Positions 16,144 to 24,904 of a stretch of DNA of 41,568 nt are shown piece by piece. The translations under genes and the position numbers were made by a program. Source of the stretch: Candidatus Zhuqueibacterota bacterium (GTDB lineage Bacteria; Zhuqueibacterota; Zhuqueibacteria; Oceanimicrobiales; Oceanimicrobiaceae); contig JAJDAG010000115.1 in NCBI GenBank assembly GCA_029262005.1, forward strand, positions 1 to 41,568. Direction: 5' to 3'. Position 1 is the first letter of the stretch. Each line of letters begins with the position of its first letter. Below the pieces are notes generated by a model, which made no database searches, was not told the origin of the DNA, and saw nothing but the letters and a program-made list of their open reading frames with translations.

Positions 16144-17847
16144 TTAATTCTTAACTTTTTGCTTCTTTTTTGGTTTTAATTTTCTCTTGGCCGCCAGTAA
16201 AGTGAGGTCATCCGCTTGTTTGGTACCATTTGTAAATCCAATGAGATCGGATTTGATAGTGTTGACGACAAAGTCAAGGTTGTAGCGATTTGATTGTGGG
16301 TGCCTGAAAATGGAAGTTACAAGTTTCAGAAGCCGTTTTCTACCATAGATTTGTTTGCTCGAGTCGTGGCTTTCAATCAAACCATCGGTGTACATGATCA
16401 GTATTTCACCCGGGTTGAATTTGATGGTTCTTTGTGAACTGAATTCACCTTCAATAATGCCAAGCGGAGGAGAGGTGCCTGCCAGTTCCCTGATTTTGCG
16501 ATTCTTTTTAATGAAAATCGGTGGTGGGTGGCCCGCATTTACATAAGTAAATTGATTCGACTCCTGATCGAGGATACCGAAAAAAAGCGTGAGAAATATT
16601 GCACTGCTGGAACTTCTCATCAGCAGGCGGTTGAGGTTCTGAATTATTCGAGCCGGTGAGGTTGAATATTCAATCTGGGAACGAATTGCTGCTTGCGCCG
16701 TTGATGACAAAAGCGCCGCCGGAACACCTTTGCCACAGATGTCTCCCATGGCAAAACCGATTGTCTTATCGGAAATAGCAATAACGTCGAAGTAGTCGCC
16801 ACTAATGGTTTCGCACGGCTCTGCAAAACTAACAACACTGAAATTGGTCTGGTTAAGTTTTGCTACTGGCAGAAGCCGTTTCTGGATATCCATGATAATC
16901 GCGTTTTCATCGCGCTGTTGCCCGTTGCCATTGCTCATCTGCTGGATCATGTCGTTTTCTACTGCCAGCGACATTTGCTGGGCAAGCGCCGTGAGCAACT
17001 CCTTTTTCCGTCTGGAAAGTAAGTCCTGCTGTTTGTTGTGGGACAGATAGCAGAGACCAATGACCTCTCCTTCTTCGCCGTTGATGGGATTCTTTATTGT
17101 TGATAGCAGAGGAATGGCGATACAGTGCCAGGCAAATGGGCCGGTTCCGGTGTCTTCAGCGGTGGAGATAACGCGGTTAAGCTCAATTTGTGTTTCGCGT
17201 TGATGAAATGCTTCGTCAAACAAGGCTTTGTTGTCTTCAATTAACTCATCTATTTCGAGTTGCCCGTTTTCAAAACCGGTACCCAGTTTGTATTTCAGCC
17301 CCGAATCTTTGGTGAACTCAAAAATAACGCCTGCTTCCGCGCTGATCAGTGAAGCCACCAGATCGAGCACAGTTTGCAAAGCATCTGTTGTCGTAATTCT
17401 GTTCTGCTGTTTTTCAGCGAGCTTGAAATATTCTTTTTGAACAAAGGCGATGGTGTCATAGCGAGTCGGGTTTAAAAGCTGGTGTTCGTCGGTGAAATAG
17501 TGAAGCACAACTTTGCCGAGTTGAATGTTGTCGTTATTTTGCAAAACACAATTTTTAAAAGTGAGGTTATTCAGCAGCGAACCGTTTTTGCTATCAATGT
17601 CACTGACCGAAAAAATGCCGTCCTGGTAAATCAAGTCAGCATGATAGCGTGACACGGAATCATCGCGAATGATAATATCGTTATCTTTACTGCGTCCAAT
17701 GGAGTAATTTTGAGAAAACAGATAATGGGTGGTGCTGCCTCCATTTGCTGCTGTAATTCTTATTTTTGACTTGTAGAGATTGGCCTGGCATTGTTCGCAT
17801 TGAATGGCGCCGTTACTGTTCTGGTGGTAGCATTGTTTGCAAATCAT
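16144..17847 (-). CDS. Zinc-ribbon/FHA/GAF/PP2C (SpoIIE-type) protein phosphatase
   Basis: A 567-residue multi-domain regulator. N-terminal zinc ribbon with CxxC pairs (Cys3, Cys6, Cys17, Cys20); FHA domain about 30-115 with SIGRSKDNDI, SRYHADL and SKNGSLLN, which binds phospho-threonine; GAF-like domain about 155-300; SpoIIE/PP2C domain about 335-555 with SGDYFDV, GDICGKGVPAALL, NAGHPPP, YTDGLIES and DDLTLL, supplying the metal-binding aspartates. The tail is lysine-rich. Its ATG overlaps the stop of the upstream kinase gene in an ATGA, so translation is coupled. The likely role is to remove phosphate from proteins modified by that kinase, or to bind the kinase through its FHA domain. Partner-switching (anti-sigma antagonist) is an alternative, but no STAS or anti-sigma gene is nearby. 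Confidence 0.9.
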   Translation of the reverse strand: MICKQCYHQNSNGAIQCEQCQANLYKSKIRITAANGGSTTHYLFSQNYSIGRSKDNDIIIRDDSVSRYHADLIYQDGIFSVSDIDSKNGSLLNNLTFKNCVLQNNDNIQLGKVVLHYFTDEHQLLNPTRYDTIAFVQKEYFKLAEKQQNRITTTDALQTVLDLVASLISAEAGVIFEFTKDSGLKYKLGTGFENGQLEIDELIEDNKALFDEAFHQRETQIELNRVISTAEDTGTGPFAWHCIAIPLLSTIKNPINGEEGEVIGLCYLSHNKQQDLLSRRKKELLTALAQQMSLAVENDMIQQMSNGNGQQRDENAIIMDIQKRLLPVAKLNQTNFSVVSFAEPCETISGDYFDVIAISDKTIGFAMGDICGKGVPAALLSSTAQAAIRSQIEYSTSPARIIQNLNRLLMRSSSSAIFLTLFFGILDQESNQFTYVNAGHPPPIFIKKNRKIRELAGTSPPLGIIEGEFSSQRTIKFNPGEILIMYTDGLIESHDSSKQIYGRKRLLKLVTSIFRHPQSNRYNLDFVVNTIKSDLIGFTNGTKQADDLTLLAAKRKLKPKKKQKVKN

Positions 17848-20354
17848 ACGTCCATCAGCTCTTCACGTAGTGAAAAAAGGGCTTTGCGAAATTCACTTGC
17901 AGTGGCGTAGCGTGCGGCTGGATCTTTTTCGAGGGCGAGGGCAATCACCTTATCTGCACGAATTGTAAGTTGTTTGTTGCGCTTTGATAATGGTTTTGGT
18001 TTTTGATGAACAATTTTGTAGACCACCGAGGGAATGTTGTCTCCCTCAAAGGGGCGGTGCCCGGTCAGCATTTCGTACAGGAGCACGCCGGTGCAAAAAA
18101 TATCGGAACGCCCATCCACTTTGCGGCCTTCTACCTGCTCCGGGGACATGTAAAAAGGTGTGCCGACAATGTCACCGGTTCGCGTTAAAGTACCAAAATG
18201 CGGTAGTTGCGCAATTCCGAAATCTGCCACTTTTACTTTGTCATTGCTTATCATGATGTTGGATGGTTTAATATCGCGATGAATGATGTCGTGCTTGTGG
18301 GCAAATTCCATAGCCTTGCAAATCTGGCCCACAATGTCAATTGTGCGCACCGGAGAAAGTGTCTGTTCATCCATTAGCGTGCGTAAGTTCTGCCCTTCAA
18401 GATATTCCATGACAATGTAAGAGCAATTGTCATCTTCCTCCACGTCATAAATAATGACAATGTTTGGATGGTTCAGTTTGCCGGCTGCACGCGCTTCGCG
18501 GTAGAGGCGGTCTTTCAGGCGGGCCGAACCGTGAGAACGATCGGCAGTAAATGCCATTTGTTTTATTACAACCGTCCGATCGAGCTTTGGGTCCCAGGCT
18601 TTATACACCAGACCCATAGAGCCGCGGCCGATTTCTTTCTCGATAATGTAACGGCCGAGCCGATGCACCTGTTTGATGCCGCCAATGATGGTCTTTGTCT
18701 CTTGCAGAGAGAACATGGTGAACTCAGGCCCGGTCTTTGTCTCTGCCTGTTCCTGGTCAAATAGCTGAGTCGTACTGAGTTTGTCAAACGTGACCGGTGT
18801 CTCGGAAGCGATTTTGTCATAAAATGTATCGCCCTCGACTTTGTTTGAACCGTTTGCATGGACCGTTTCTTGTGGAATGATGGGTGCTTTTTCCCGCAAG
18901 GTCGATTCCAATAAACTAACTCTGGATGCCAGAACCTGGTTGGCCCGTCTGATTCTTAACGCAATGAAGATGGTCAACAATGCTGTAGCAATCAAAGCAA
19001 AAGGCCAGCTTTTGGCGAAGCGTTTAATCTGCGGTATTCGGAAAATGGGGTGCGGAATCTGCTGTTGTGTTTTCTGCTGCGGTTCCATCTGTGTTTTAAG
19101 TGTGGCGCTGTCATGATTGGTTGTCATCCCGGTGGCCGGTTTCCCGGGTTCAGTTGCGGATTTTTCCACACTGGTTTGATTGTGGCCTGAAATGTTATTC
19201 TGGCTGAGATTGTTTTGCTGTGTCTTGTCTTCCTTGGCAAGTGGTCGCGCGCTTGCTAATTCAACGGGCGCTCGTTGCCGGTGTGGTGTCGAGACTTTTG
19301 TTTCTCGCTTTTTCGCTGCTGTCGCGGTCCTGCGAATTGCTAAACTGTCTTGCTTCAGAGCGGTGGCCATACTGTCTATTATAAGCTCAGATTTTACCTG
19401 CAGCAGTCGGGAGTCCGTATCCTTGAACGTGGGATTAATGCCGTGAAGCAATTCGTAGGCTGACTGCCAATTTTCTTGTTCCATGGCGTGGATCGCTAGT
19501 TGGTAATCACGTTCATCGGTCGTTTGGCGCAGCCTGTTCGCAAGCTGCACATTTCCCGGATGCAGCACAATGGCTTGTTCAAGCACTTCGATGCCCTGGC
19601 TTAGGTCATGGTTGGCAATGGCTGCTTCATATCTTTGCAGCCAAATTTCCGGTCGATTTCTTTTTTTTGAAACGTTTAGATGAAACTGAGCTTCGCGATT
19701 TTTCGGGCTTATCTGGAGAACGCGTTCGTATGCCTTCTGTGCAAGGTAGTAAGCTTCGCGCCGCATGAAAGCATCGCCAAGAAAGTTCCAGGCATTTTCT
19801 TGCATGCTATCAATGGCGACGGACCGTTTAAGAGTCCGGATGGCGGAATCAAAATCACGCAGGTGGAAGTAAGCGGTCCCAAGCGTTGTTAGGCCCGGTG
19901 CATAATTCTTGTCAATATACAACGCCTGGCGCGCTACAAAAAGCGCCTGATCGTAGCGTTCTTCTTTTATGAGTTCATTGGCCCTGAATGTGTTCGCACT
20001 TCGGAGATAGAGTCCTGCTTCATTGAAATAGGGTGATGCCTGGTCGTAAAACCGGGTCAATAAATCGATGCATTTTTGATATTGACGCGTTCTGAAATAG
20101 CAGATTCCCAAATTGTAGATGGCGTCATCGTAGTTGGGTTGATATGTAAGCGCCTTGGTGAAATGGCGGATCTTGGTTTCAATGCGCGGTGACGATAAAC
20201 CTTTTTGAAACTGGGCTTTTGCCGCCGGGCTGATGTCTTGTGCCAGGATGTTCGAATTGTAGAAACATGGAGCGAGCAGAATTACCAGCACAACCGCGAT
20301 CGACTGTGGAAGCCGGCAATTAGCATGATCTTCCAGTTTATGAAAACGTGCCAT
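17844..20354 (-). CDS. TPR-TM-Ser/Thr protein kinase with extracytoplasmic TPR arm
   Basis: An 836-residue fusion. Residues 1-39 look like a signal peptide or anchor (VVLVILLAPCF, then ILAQ). About 45-300 are TPR repeats, 300-445 a Gln/Thr-rich linker, and 450-470 a membrane span (WPFALIATALLTIFIALRI), followed by a short coiled coil. The kinase domain (about 570-830) has GRGSMGLVYKAWD (P-loop), Lys598 in VVIKQM, HRDIKPSN with catalytic Asp694, DFG with Asp711, and GTPFYMSPEQ. The arrangement puts the TPRs outside the cytoplasm and the kinase inside, opposite in order to PknB, whose sensor is C-terminal. It is probably a receptor kinase sensing envelope proteins. It forms a coupled operon with the phosphatase (ATGA overlap). 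The start has no obvious Shine-Dalgarno site. Confidence 0.9.
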   Translation of the reverse strand: MARFHKLEDHANCRLPQSIAVVLVILLAPCFYNSNILAQDISPAAKAQFQKGLSSPRIETKIRHFTKALTYQPNYDDAIYNLGICYFRTRQYQKCIDLLTRFYDQASPYFNEAGLYLRSANTFRANELIKEERYDQALFVARQALYIDKNYAPGLTTLGTAYFHLRDFDSAIRTLKRSVAIDSMQENAWNFLGDAFMRREAYYLAQKAYERVLQISPKNREAQFHLNVSKKRNRPEIWLQRYEAAIANHDLSQGIEVLEQAIVLHPGNVQLANRLRQTTDERDYQLAIHAMEQENWQSAYELLHGINPTFKDTDSRLLQVKSELIIDSMATALKQDSLAIRRTATAAKKRETKVSTPHRQRAPVELASARPLAKEDKTQQNNLSQNNISGHNQTSVEKSATEPGKPATGMTTNHDSATLKTQMEPQQKTQQQIPHPIFRIPQIKRFAKSWPFALIATALLTIFIALRIRRANQVLASRVSLLESTLREKAPIIPQETVHANGSNKVEGDTFYDKIASETPVTFDKLSTTQLFDQEQAETKTGPEFTMFSLQETKTIIGGIKQVHRLGRYIIEKEIGRGSMGLVYKAWDPKLDRTVVIKQMAFTADRSHGSARLKDRLYREARAAGKLNHPNIVIIYDVEEDDNCSYIVMEYLEGQNLRTLMDEQTLSPVRTIDIVGQICKAMEFAHKHDIIHRDIKPSNIMISNDKVKVADFGIAQLPHFGTLTRTGDIVGTPFYMSPEQVEGRKVDGRSDIFCTGVLLYEMLTGHRPFEGDNIPSVVYKIVHQKPKPLSKRNKQLTIRADKVIALALEKDPAARYATASEFRKALFSLREELMDV

Positions 20355-20724
20355 AAAATTGAGTTTGACAACAATAGGTAAAAGTGAATCTCGGCAATTT
20401 CAGATGTGGGGCCAAAGGAAGAATGCGAAGAAGATTGCCGCGAGGAAGGTCACGTGCATATAGACCCAAATTGCGTTGGTGAAGATAGTATAATCCACCC
20501 TCATTGTCAAGCTCTTTTGCATTATGATTTGCAGCCGTATGGCCCAAATTACAAATCAAGTAAGTTTGAATTTAAGCGAAATCAACAACGGCTAGCCAAA
20601 TGACTAAGTGATGTGTATTTTCGCTTGGATTTTAAGAGAGGGATTCTTACTATTTGCCCACAATTGAATTGTAAATATAGCTTTGGTTATCGTTCTATAA
20701 ACAATACTATGGAGATATATTGAA
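20355..20724. other. Divergent intergenic region (kinase / bacilliredoxin)
   Basis: About 370 bases between divergent genes; no gene of its own that I can support. It should hold the promoters of the minus-strand kinase operon and of the plus-strand bacilliredoxin. Confidence 0.5.
20654..20681 (+). promoter_or_regulatory. Candidate promoter of the bacilliredoxin gene
   Basis: TTGCCC (20654-20659) and TATAGC (20676-20681) with a 16-base spacer, about 44 bases before the start codon. The call is consensus-based only. Confidence 0.3.
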
Positions 20725-21144
20725 ATGTTATACGATCCAACTATGGTTCAACCCATGCGTGACGACCTGACCAGTATCGGTTTTAAAGAACTTCAGACCG
20801 GCGATGAAGTCAATGCGGCATTGGGCAATGCAAAAGGGACTTCCTTGCTTCTTGTAAACTCTGTTTGCGGTTGCGCAGCAGGGCAAGCGCGCCCTGGTGT
20901 TGCTCTGGCGCTTACTTACAAAGTCGTCCCGGACAATCTGTTCACGGTTTTTGCTGGGCAAGATGTTGAAGCCACGGCAAAAGCACGGGAATATATTTCT
21001 GGATTTCCACCATCTTCACCTTGCATGGCTCTATTCAAGGATGGTGATTTGGTTGCAATGGTCGAGCGACATCAAATAGAAGGTTTTGCTGCGGATACTG
21101 TTGCCGGGATGTTGGTTAAGGCTTTTGAGGAACACTGCGGTTAA
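20725..21144 (+). CDS. BrxA/BrxB-family bacilliredoxin
   Basis: A 139-residue thioredoxin-fold protein of the YphP/YqiW family. The CGC active-site motif (Cys48-Gly-Cys50, in NSVCGCAAGQARPGV) is intact and the conserved FPPSSPCMALFKDG segment carries a third Cys. In Bacillus these enzymes remove bacillithiol from mixed disulfides under oxidative stress; in organisms without bacillithiol the low-molecular-weight thiol is unclear. The length matches the family. GGAG (20711-20714) precedes the ATG at 10 bases. A perfect 13-bp terminator follows the stop, so this is a single-gene unit. Confidence 0.93.
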   Translation: MLYDPTMVQPMRDDLTSIGFKELQTGDEVNAALGNAKGTSLLLVNSVCGCAAGQARPGVALALTYKVVPDNLFTVFAGQDVEATAKAREYISGFPPSSPCMALFKDGDLVAMVERHQIEGFAADTVAGMLVKAFEEHCG

Positions 21145-21170
21145 AATCAGCCACTCCAGGCGTTATTTCG

Positions 21171-21208
21171 AAAATGCCACGCAATCGCAAAAAGTGCGTG
21201 GCATTTTT
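21171..21208 (+). terminator. Intrinsic terminator after the bacilliredoxin gene
   Basis: AAAATGCCACGCA (21171-21183) pairs perfectly with TGCGTGGCATTTT (21195-21207), with an 11-base loop, and runs into T residues. The A-tract on the left makes it bidirectional in principle. Confidence 0.9.
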
Positions 21209-21851
21209 GCGTTTTGAGTATAGGGACAGCCTTGCGTTATTTGAATTACGGAAAAGTTCGCTATATTGTAACTATTTAGAGCCTGCCCGAAAGCTCGCCT
21301 AGTTCTGGCATTCCGGCTTTTTTTATACCGGAATCTCATTGCTTGAGCAGGATGTTCCGGTACAAATGCTCGCCGGAATGGCTGCGTCCGAAAGTTTTCG
21401 TCCAAAGACTAATCTGCTCTATTCATAAATTTTGCCACAGAGTCACAGAGCACGTTGAGAATACAGAATATAGAACAAATGCCCTCAATAAAGAAAAATT
21501 TTAAGAGCGAATGAGGATTCTCATATTTTTCAAGCTTTAATCATCTGTTTTTTAAAACCCTGTGCTCTCTGTGCTTCTGTGACGGATGCATAATTCAGGC
21601 TAAATGATATGAGGAAATATTATGTTTGTAAATAATACGACCAAACGTAAGGGCAAAACTTGACTTTTAGTCATTTATTTGCTACCATTCTAAGTTTTAG
21701 CATTATCATTAGCCTGTTTGATTTTTTCGGAATTATAGTAGTTGTGTTTTGTGGCTTCATGGTTTGTTTTAAATGAAGTTATAGACTGTTCACAGTTTTG
21801 TTTAATAGAGTTGTGCCTAAGTGCATGTGTAAGAAATTGAGGTGTGAGTAA
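21209..21851. other. Repeat-bearing gap upstream of the aldehyde dehydrogenase
   Basis: No gene that I can support. At about 21308-21380 the word ATTCCGG and its complement CCGGAAT recur several times around a T-tract, forming small hairpins. The MITE-like repeat at 21413-21599 fills the centre. The last 250 bases are AT-rich and presumably contain the promoter of the next operon. Confidence 0.5.
21413..21599. repeat. MITE-like fold-back repeat, copy A
   Basis: 187 bases closely similar to 35277-35437. Both begin TCTGCTCTATTCATA and end GATGCATAATTCAGG. The ends are imperfect inverted repeats around CACAGAG-type words (left CCACAGAGTCACAGAG, right CTCTCTGTGCTTCTGTG). No open reading frame is inside. 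Copy A carries about 26 extra bases relative to copy B in its left half. Confidence 0.8.
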
Positions 21852-23339
21852 ATGAGTAAAAGATATCAAAACCATATTGACGGAAAATGGGTAGATGCTG
21901 TCAGTGGTGAGACTTTTGAAAATCGTAACCCGGCGAACTGGGAAGAGCTAATTGGCACATTTCCTAGTTCAGGCAAAGAAGATGTTGAAACAGCAATTAA
22001 AGCGGCCAGCGAGGCGTTTGACGCCTGGCGCTTGACGCCGGCTCCCGAACGTGGCGACATCTTGCGGAAAGTCGGCGATATAATGACCGCGCGCAAAGAA
22101 GAGATTGCCCGCAACATGACGCGCGAAATGGGTAAAGTTCTTGATGAAACCAGGGGAGACGTGCAGGAAGGTATCGACACTGCCTATTATGCCGGCACAG
22201 AAGGACGTCGTCTTTTTGGGCATACTGTTCCGTCTGAGCTGCACAACAAGTTCAACATGTCTATCCGGCGCCCCATTGGTGTTGCAGGGGTGATCACGCC
22301 CTGGAATTTTCCCATGGCCATACCAACATGGAAGATTTTCCCGGCTCTGGTTTGCGGCAACACCGTTGTTTTCAAACCAGCCAGCGACACACCGCTCACC
22401 GCGACTGTTTTTGTCGAGATTCTGCTTGAGGCTGGTGTGCCTGCAAAAGTGATTAATCTAGTGCATGGTAGTGGCAGCAAAGTCGGAACGCCTTTGGTAA
22501 ATCATCCGGATGTTGGTGTTATTTCTTTTACCGGCTCGACGCCCGTTGGTAAAGGTATTTCGAAATCGGCCTCTGATACTCTAAAGCGTGTTTCACTTGA
22601 GCTTGGCGGTAAGAATGCTCAAATTGTAATGGAAGATGCTGATTTGGAACTGGCGCTTGATGGCGTTCTCTGGGGCGCTTTTGGTACAACGGGTCAACGC
22701 TGTACTGCCACCAGCCGTTTAATTCTGCAGGAGAAAGTCTATGACAAATTTATGGACATGCTGATTGCGCGCGCCAAGGACCTGAAACTTGGTGACGGCC
22801 TTCAACCTGGAAATGAGATTGGCCCCATGATCAATGCGGGACAAATTCAAGAAGTACAGAAATATGTTGATATTGGCCGGAAAGAAGGCGCCAAGCTCCT
22901 CCTCGGAGGTGCTCAGTACAAGGAAGGGGACTGCGCCAACGGCTGGTTCTATGCGCCGACCATTTTTGTGGATGTAACGCCGGAAATGCGTATTGCAAAA
23001 GAAGAGATTTTCGGGCCGGTGCTTTCAGTGTTACGGATCGGTTCTTTTGAGGAAGCTGTGCGCGTTCTCAATAACACGAAATACGGTTTGTCATCCTCAA
23101 TTTACACCAACGATGTTAATCGCGCCTTTCAGGCCATTCGCGACATTGATGCAGGTATCACTTATATTAACGGTCCAACCATTGGCGCCGAAGCACACAT
23201 GCCATTTGGCGGTGTAAAAGAAACCGGCAACGGTCACCGCGAAGGCGGTTGGGAGGTTTACGAATTCTACACTGAAACCAAATCAGTTTTTGTCGATTAT
23301 TCAGGCCAGTTGCAACGCGCCCAAATCGACAATTATTAG
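21852..23339 (+). CDS. NAD(P)-dependent aldehyde dehydrogenase
   Basis: A 495-residue class-1-like aldehyde dehydrogenase, oxidising an aldehyde to its acid with NAD(P)+. Catalytic residues seen: Cys284 in TTGQRCTATSR, Glu250 in LELGGKNA, and Asn in TPWNFP near residue 150; the coenzyme loop FTGSTPVGK is intact. The overall pattern (GNEIGPMINAGQ, HMPFGGVKETGNGHREGG) is close to semialdehyde dehydrogenases such as the alpha-ketoglutarate-semialdehyde or aminoadipate-semialdehyde types, but the substrate cannot be decided. GAGGTG lies about 8 bases before the ATG. It heads a run with rsmI (9-base gap) and the phospholipid synthase (14-base gap), a combination with no shared pathway that I can see. 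Confidence 0.92.
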   Translation: MSKRYQNHIDGKWVDAVSGETFENRNPANWEELIGTFPSSGKEDVETAIKAASEAFDAWRLTPAPERGDILRKVGDIMTARKEEIARNMTREMGKVLDETRGDVQEGIDTAYYAGTEGRRLFGHTVPSELHNKFNMSIRRPIGVAGVITPWNFPMAIPTWKIFPALVCGNTVVFKPASDTPLTATVFVEILLEAGVPAKVINLVHGSGSKVGTPLVNHPDVGVISFTGSTPVGKGISKSASDTLKRVSLELGGKNAQIVMEDADLELALDGVLWGAFGTTGQRCTATSRLILQEKVYDKFMDMLIARAKDLKLGDGLQPGNEIGPMINAGQIQEVQKYVDIGRKEGAKLLLGGAQYKEGDCANGWFYAPTIFVDVTPEMRIAKEEIFGPVLSVLRIGSFEEAVRVLNNTKYGLSSSIYTNDVNRAFQAIRDIDAGITYINGPTIGAEAHMPFGGVKETGNGHREGGWEVYEFYTETKSVFVDYSGQLQRAQIDNY

Positions 23340-23348
23340 AAGGAAAAA

Positions 23349-24050
23349 ATGAGCGTAGTCGATCGCGATGATTTGCCTGCGGCCACTTTGTATGTCGTAA
23401 GCACGCCCATCGGTAATTTGAAGGATATTACGCTCAGAGCAATAGAAGTACTGCAACATGTAGATTTAATCGCGGCAGAGGATACGCGGCATACACGAAT
23501 TCTCTTGAACCGATATCAAATAAGTACGCCGACAACCAGTTATTTCGATTTCAACAAGGAGAAGAAACTGCCGGCCTTGCTGGAGAAGCTAAAGGCCGGG
23601 CAAAGGCTTGCACTGGTTTCCGACGCCGGGACTCCGGGAATATCGGATCCGGGTTTTAAGCTCATTCGTGCGTGCATTGAAAATGATATTCATGTAGAAA
23701 CAATTCCAGGTGCAACAGCGCTGATACCTGCGATTGTAATGTCTGGTTTGGCCACGGATCGTTTTACTTTCGAAGGGTTTCTGCCTGTAAAAAAAGGCCG
23801 AAAAACTCGGCTTGAGCAGTTGCGCGATGAGCCGAGAACCATGGTGTTTTATGAGTCGCCTCATCGCATTTTGCGAACGCTTAAGCAGTTGTTGGAGTTT
23901 CTAGGCGATCGACGGGCTGTGGTTGCACGTGAGTTAACAAAGAAATTTGAACAAGTGTATCGTGGTACACTGGCTGAATTTAGTGAACAAGACAATCTTC
24001 TCAAGTTGAAAGGTGAGTTCGTTGTGATTGTCGAAGGTAAGGGCAAATAA
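23349..24050 (+). CDS. rsmI: 16S rRNA (cytidine1402-2'-O)-methyltransferase
   Basis: A 233-residue tetrapyrrole-methylase-fold enzyme that 2'-O-methylates C1402 of 16S rRNA using S-adenosylmethionine. Family motifs: LYVVSTPIGNLKDITLRA at the N-terminus, IAAEDTRHTRILLN, LVSDAGTPGISDPG, IPGATA and FEGFLPVKKGRKTRL, and YESPHRI. It is somewhat short at the C-terminus compared with E. coli RsmI, as is common outside proteobacteria. It begins 9 bases after the dehydrogenase stop with AAGGA as ribosome site, and is followed 14 bases later by the CDP-alcohol transferase, so it lies mid-operon. Confidence 0.95.
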   Translation: MSVVDRDDLPAATLYVVSTPIGNLKDITLRAIEVLQHVDLIAAEDTRHTRILLNRYQISTPTTSYFDFNKEKKLPALLEKLKAGQRLALVSDAGTPGISDPGFKLIRACIENDIHVETIPGATALIPAIVMSGLATDRFTFEGFLPVKKGRKTRLEQLRDEPRTMVFYESPHRILRTLKQLLEFLGDRRAVVARELTKKFEQVYRGTLAEFSEQDNLLKLKGEFVVIVEGKGK

Positions 24051-24064
24051 AAGGAGATCTTGAT

Positions 24065-24739
24065 TTGGCACTGACAAAAGTGTTTAAGTTTAAGATGGAC
24101 ATTCTTCCAGAGGGAATTAAAAGCTGGTATTTGAGGCTAATTCAACCTGTTGTCGATTTTTTTATCAGGCTTGAATTAAACCCTAATTTTTTTACAACAA
24201 TCGGCTTCTTGTTGACAATTGGCTCTGCTGTGCTATTTGCGACCGGCTACCTGCGTACGGCCGGTGTTATTGTTCTGCTGGCCGGCACGTTTGATATTGT
24301 CGATGGAAAAGTTGCGCGGTTGTCAGGCCGTGTCACCAAGTTCGGTGCTTTGTATGATTCAACGCTGGACCGTTACTCTGAAGTAATTATGTTTTTTGGG
24401 CTGGCCTTTTATTTCGTCAAAGCCGATATGTTTCTAACATCCGTGGCAGTCTCTTTTGCTCTGGGGGGGTCGGTTATGGTCAGTTATGTCCGTGCACGGG
24501 CAGAAGCGCTGGGATTTCAGTGCAAGGTGGGAATCATGCAACGCCCGGAACGCGTTGTCTATATTGGTTTCGGGGCTATTTTCCACATAACGGTTTTGAT
24601 TTTTGCTATTATGCTCATTGCGGTTTTTGCAAACGTGACAGCCATACAGCGCATTTACCATGTTTGGACTCAGGAAGAAATAAGCAAAAAACGCGAGAAG
24701 TTAACCGACAAAGAAATGGATGAATTGTTGGGGGATTAA
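24065..24739 (+). CDS. CDP-alcohol phosphatidyltransferase, candidate phosphatidylinositol-phosphate synthase
   Basis: A 224-residue membrane enzyme. The full family signature is present: Asp77, Asp80-Gly81, Ala84-Arg85, Gly94, Asp98 and Asp102 in the D-x2-DG-x2-AR-x8-G-x3-D-x3-D arrangement that binds CDP-diacylglycerol and metal. Hydrophobic segments surround it at about 43-62, 64-80, 106-120, 123-140 and 165-190. The family moves a phosphatidyl group from CDP-diacylglycerol to an alcohol such as glycerol-3-phosphate, serine or inositol phosphate. The inositol-3-phosphate synthase gene next door makes inositol phosphate a likely acceptor; phosphatidylglycerol-phosphate synthesis is the main alternative. 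TTG start at 24065 with AAGGAG (24051-24056). Confidence 0.85.
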   Translation: MALTKVFKFKMDILPEGIKSWYLRLIQPVVDFFIRLELNPNFFTTIGFLLTIGSAVLFATGYLRTAGVIVLLAGTFDIVDGKVARLSGRVTKFGALYDSTLDRYSEVIMFFGLAFYFVKADMFLTSVAVSFALGGSVMVSYVRARAEALGFQCKVGIMQRPERVVYIGFGAIFHITVLIFAIMLIAVFANVTAIQRIYHVWTQEEISKKREKLTDKEMDELLGD

Positions 24740-24852
24740 GCGTCCCGGCAGGAGCCTCGTTGTTGGGAGGCCGCTGTGCCCTGAGTTGACACCAACTTCA
24801 GGTAATTGTACAAAGTCGAGGGTCGGGAATGTGTTATTACCAATTACTTTTT

Positions 24853-24881
24853 TTGCATTTTTGTAAAGAAGTATCTATAGA
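24853..24881 (+). promoter_or_regulatory. Candidate promoter of the inositol-phosphate synthase gene
   Basis: TTGCAT (24853-24858) and TATAGA (24876-24881) with a 17-base spacer, 24 bases before the GTG start. The 165-base gap here is the longest within the plus-strand run, fitting a separate promoter. Confidence 0.45.
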
Positions 24882-24904
24882 TCAATTTAATATTGGAGGA
24901 ATAA

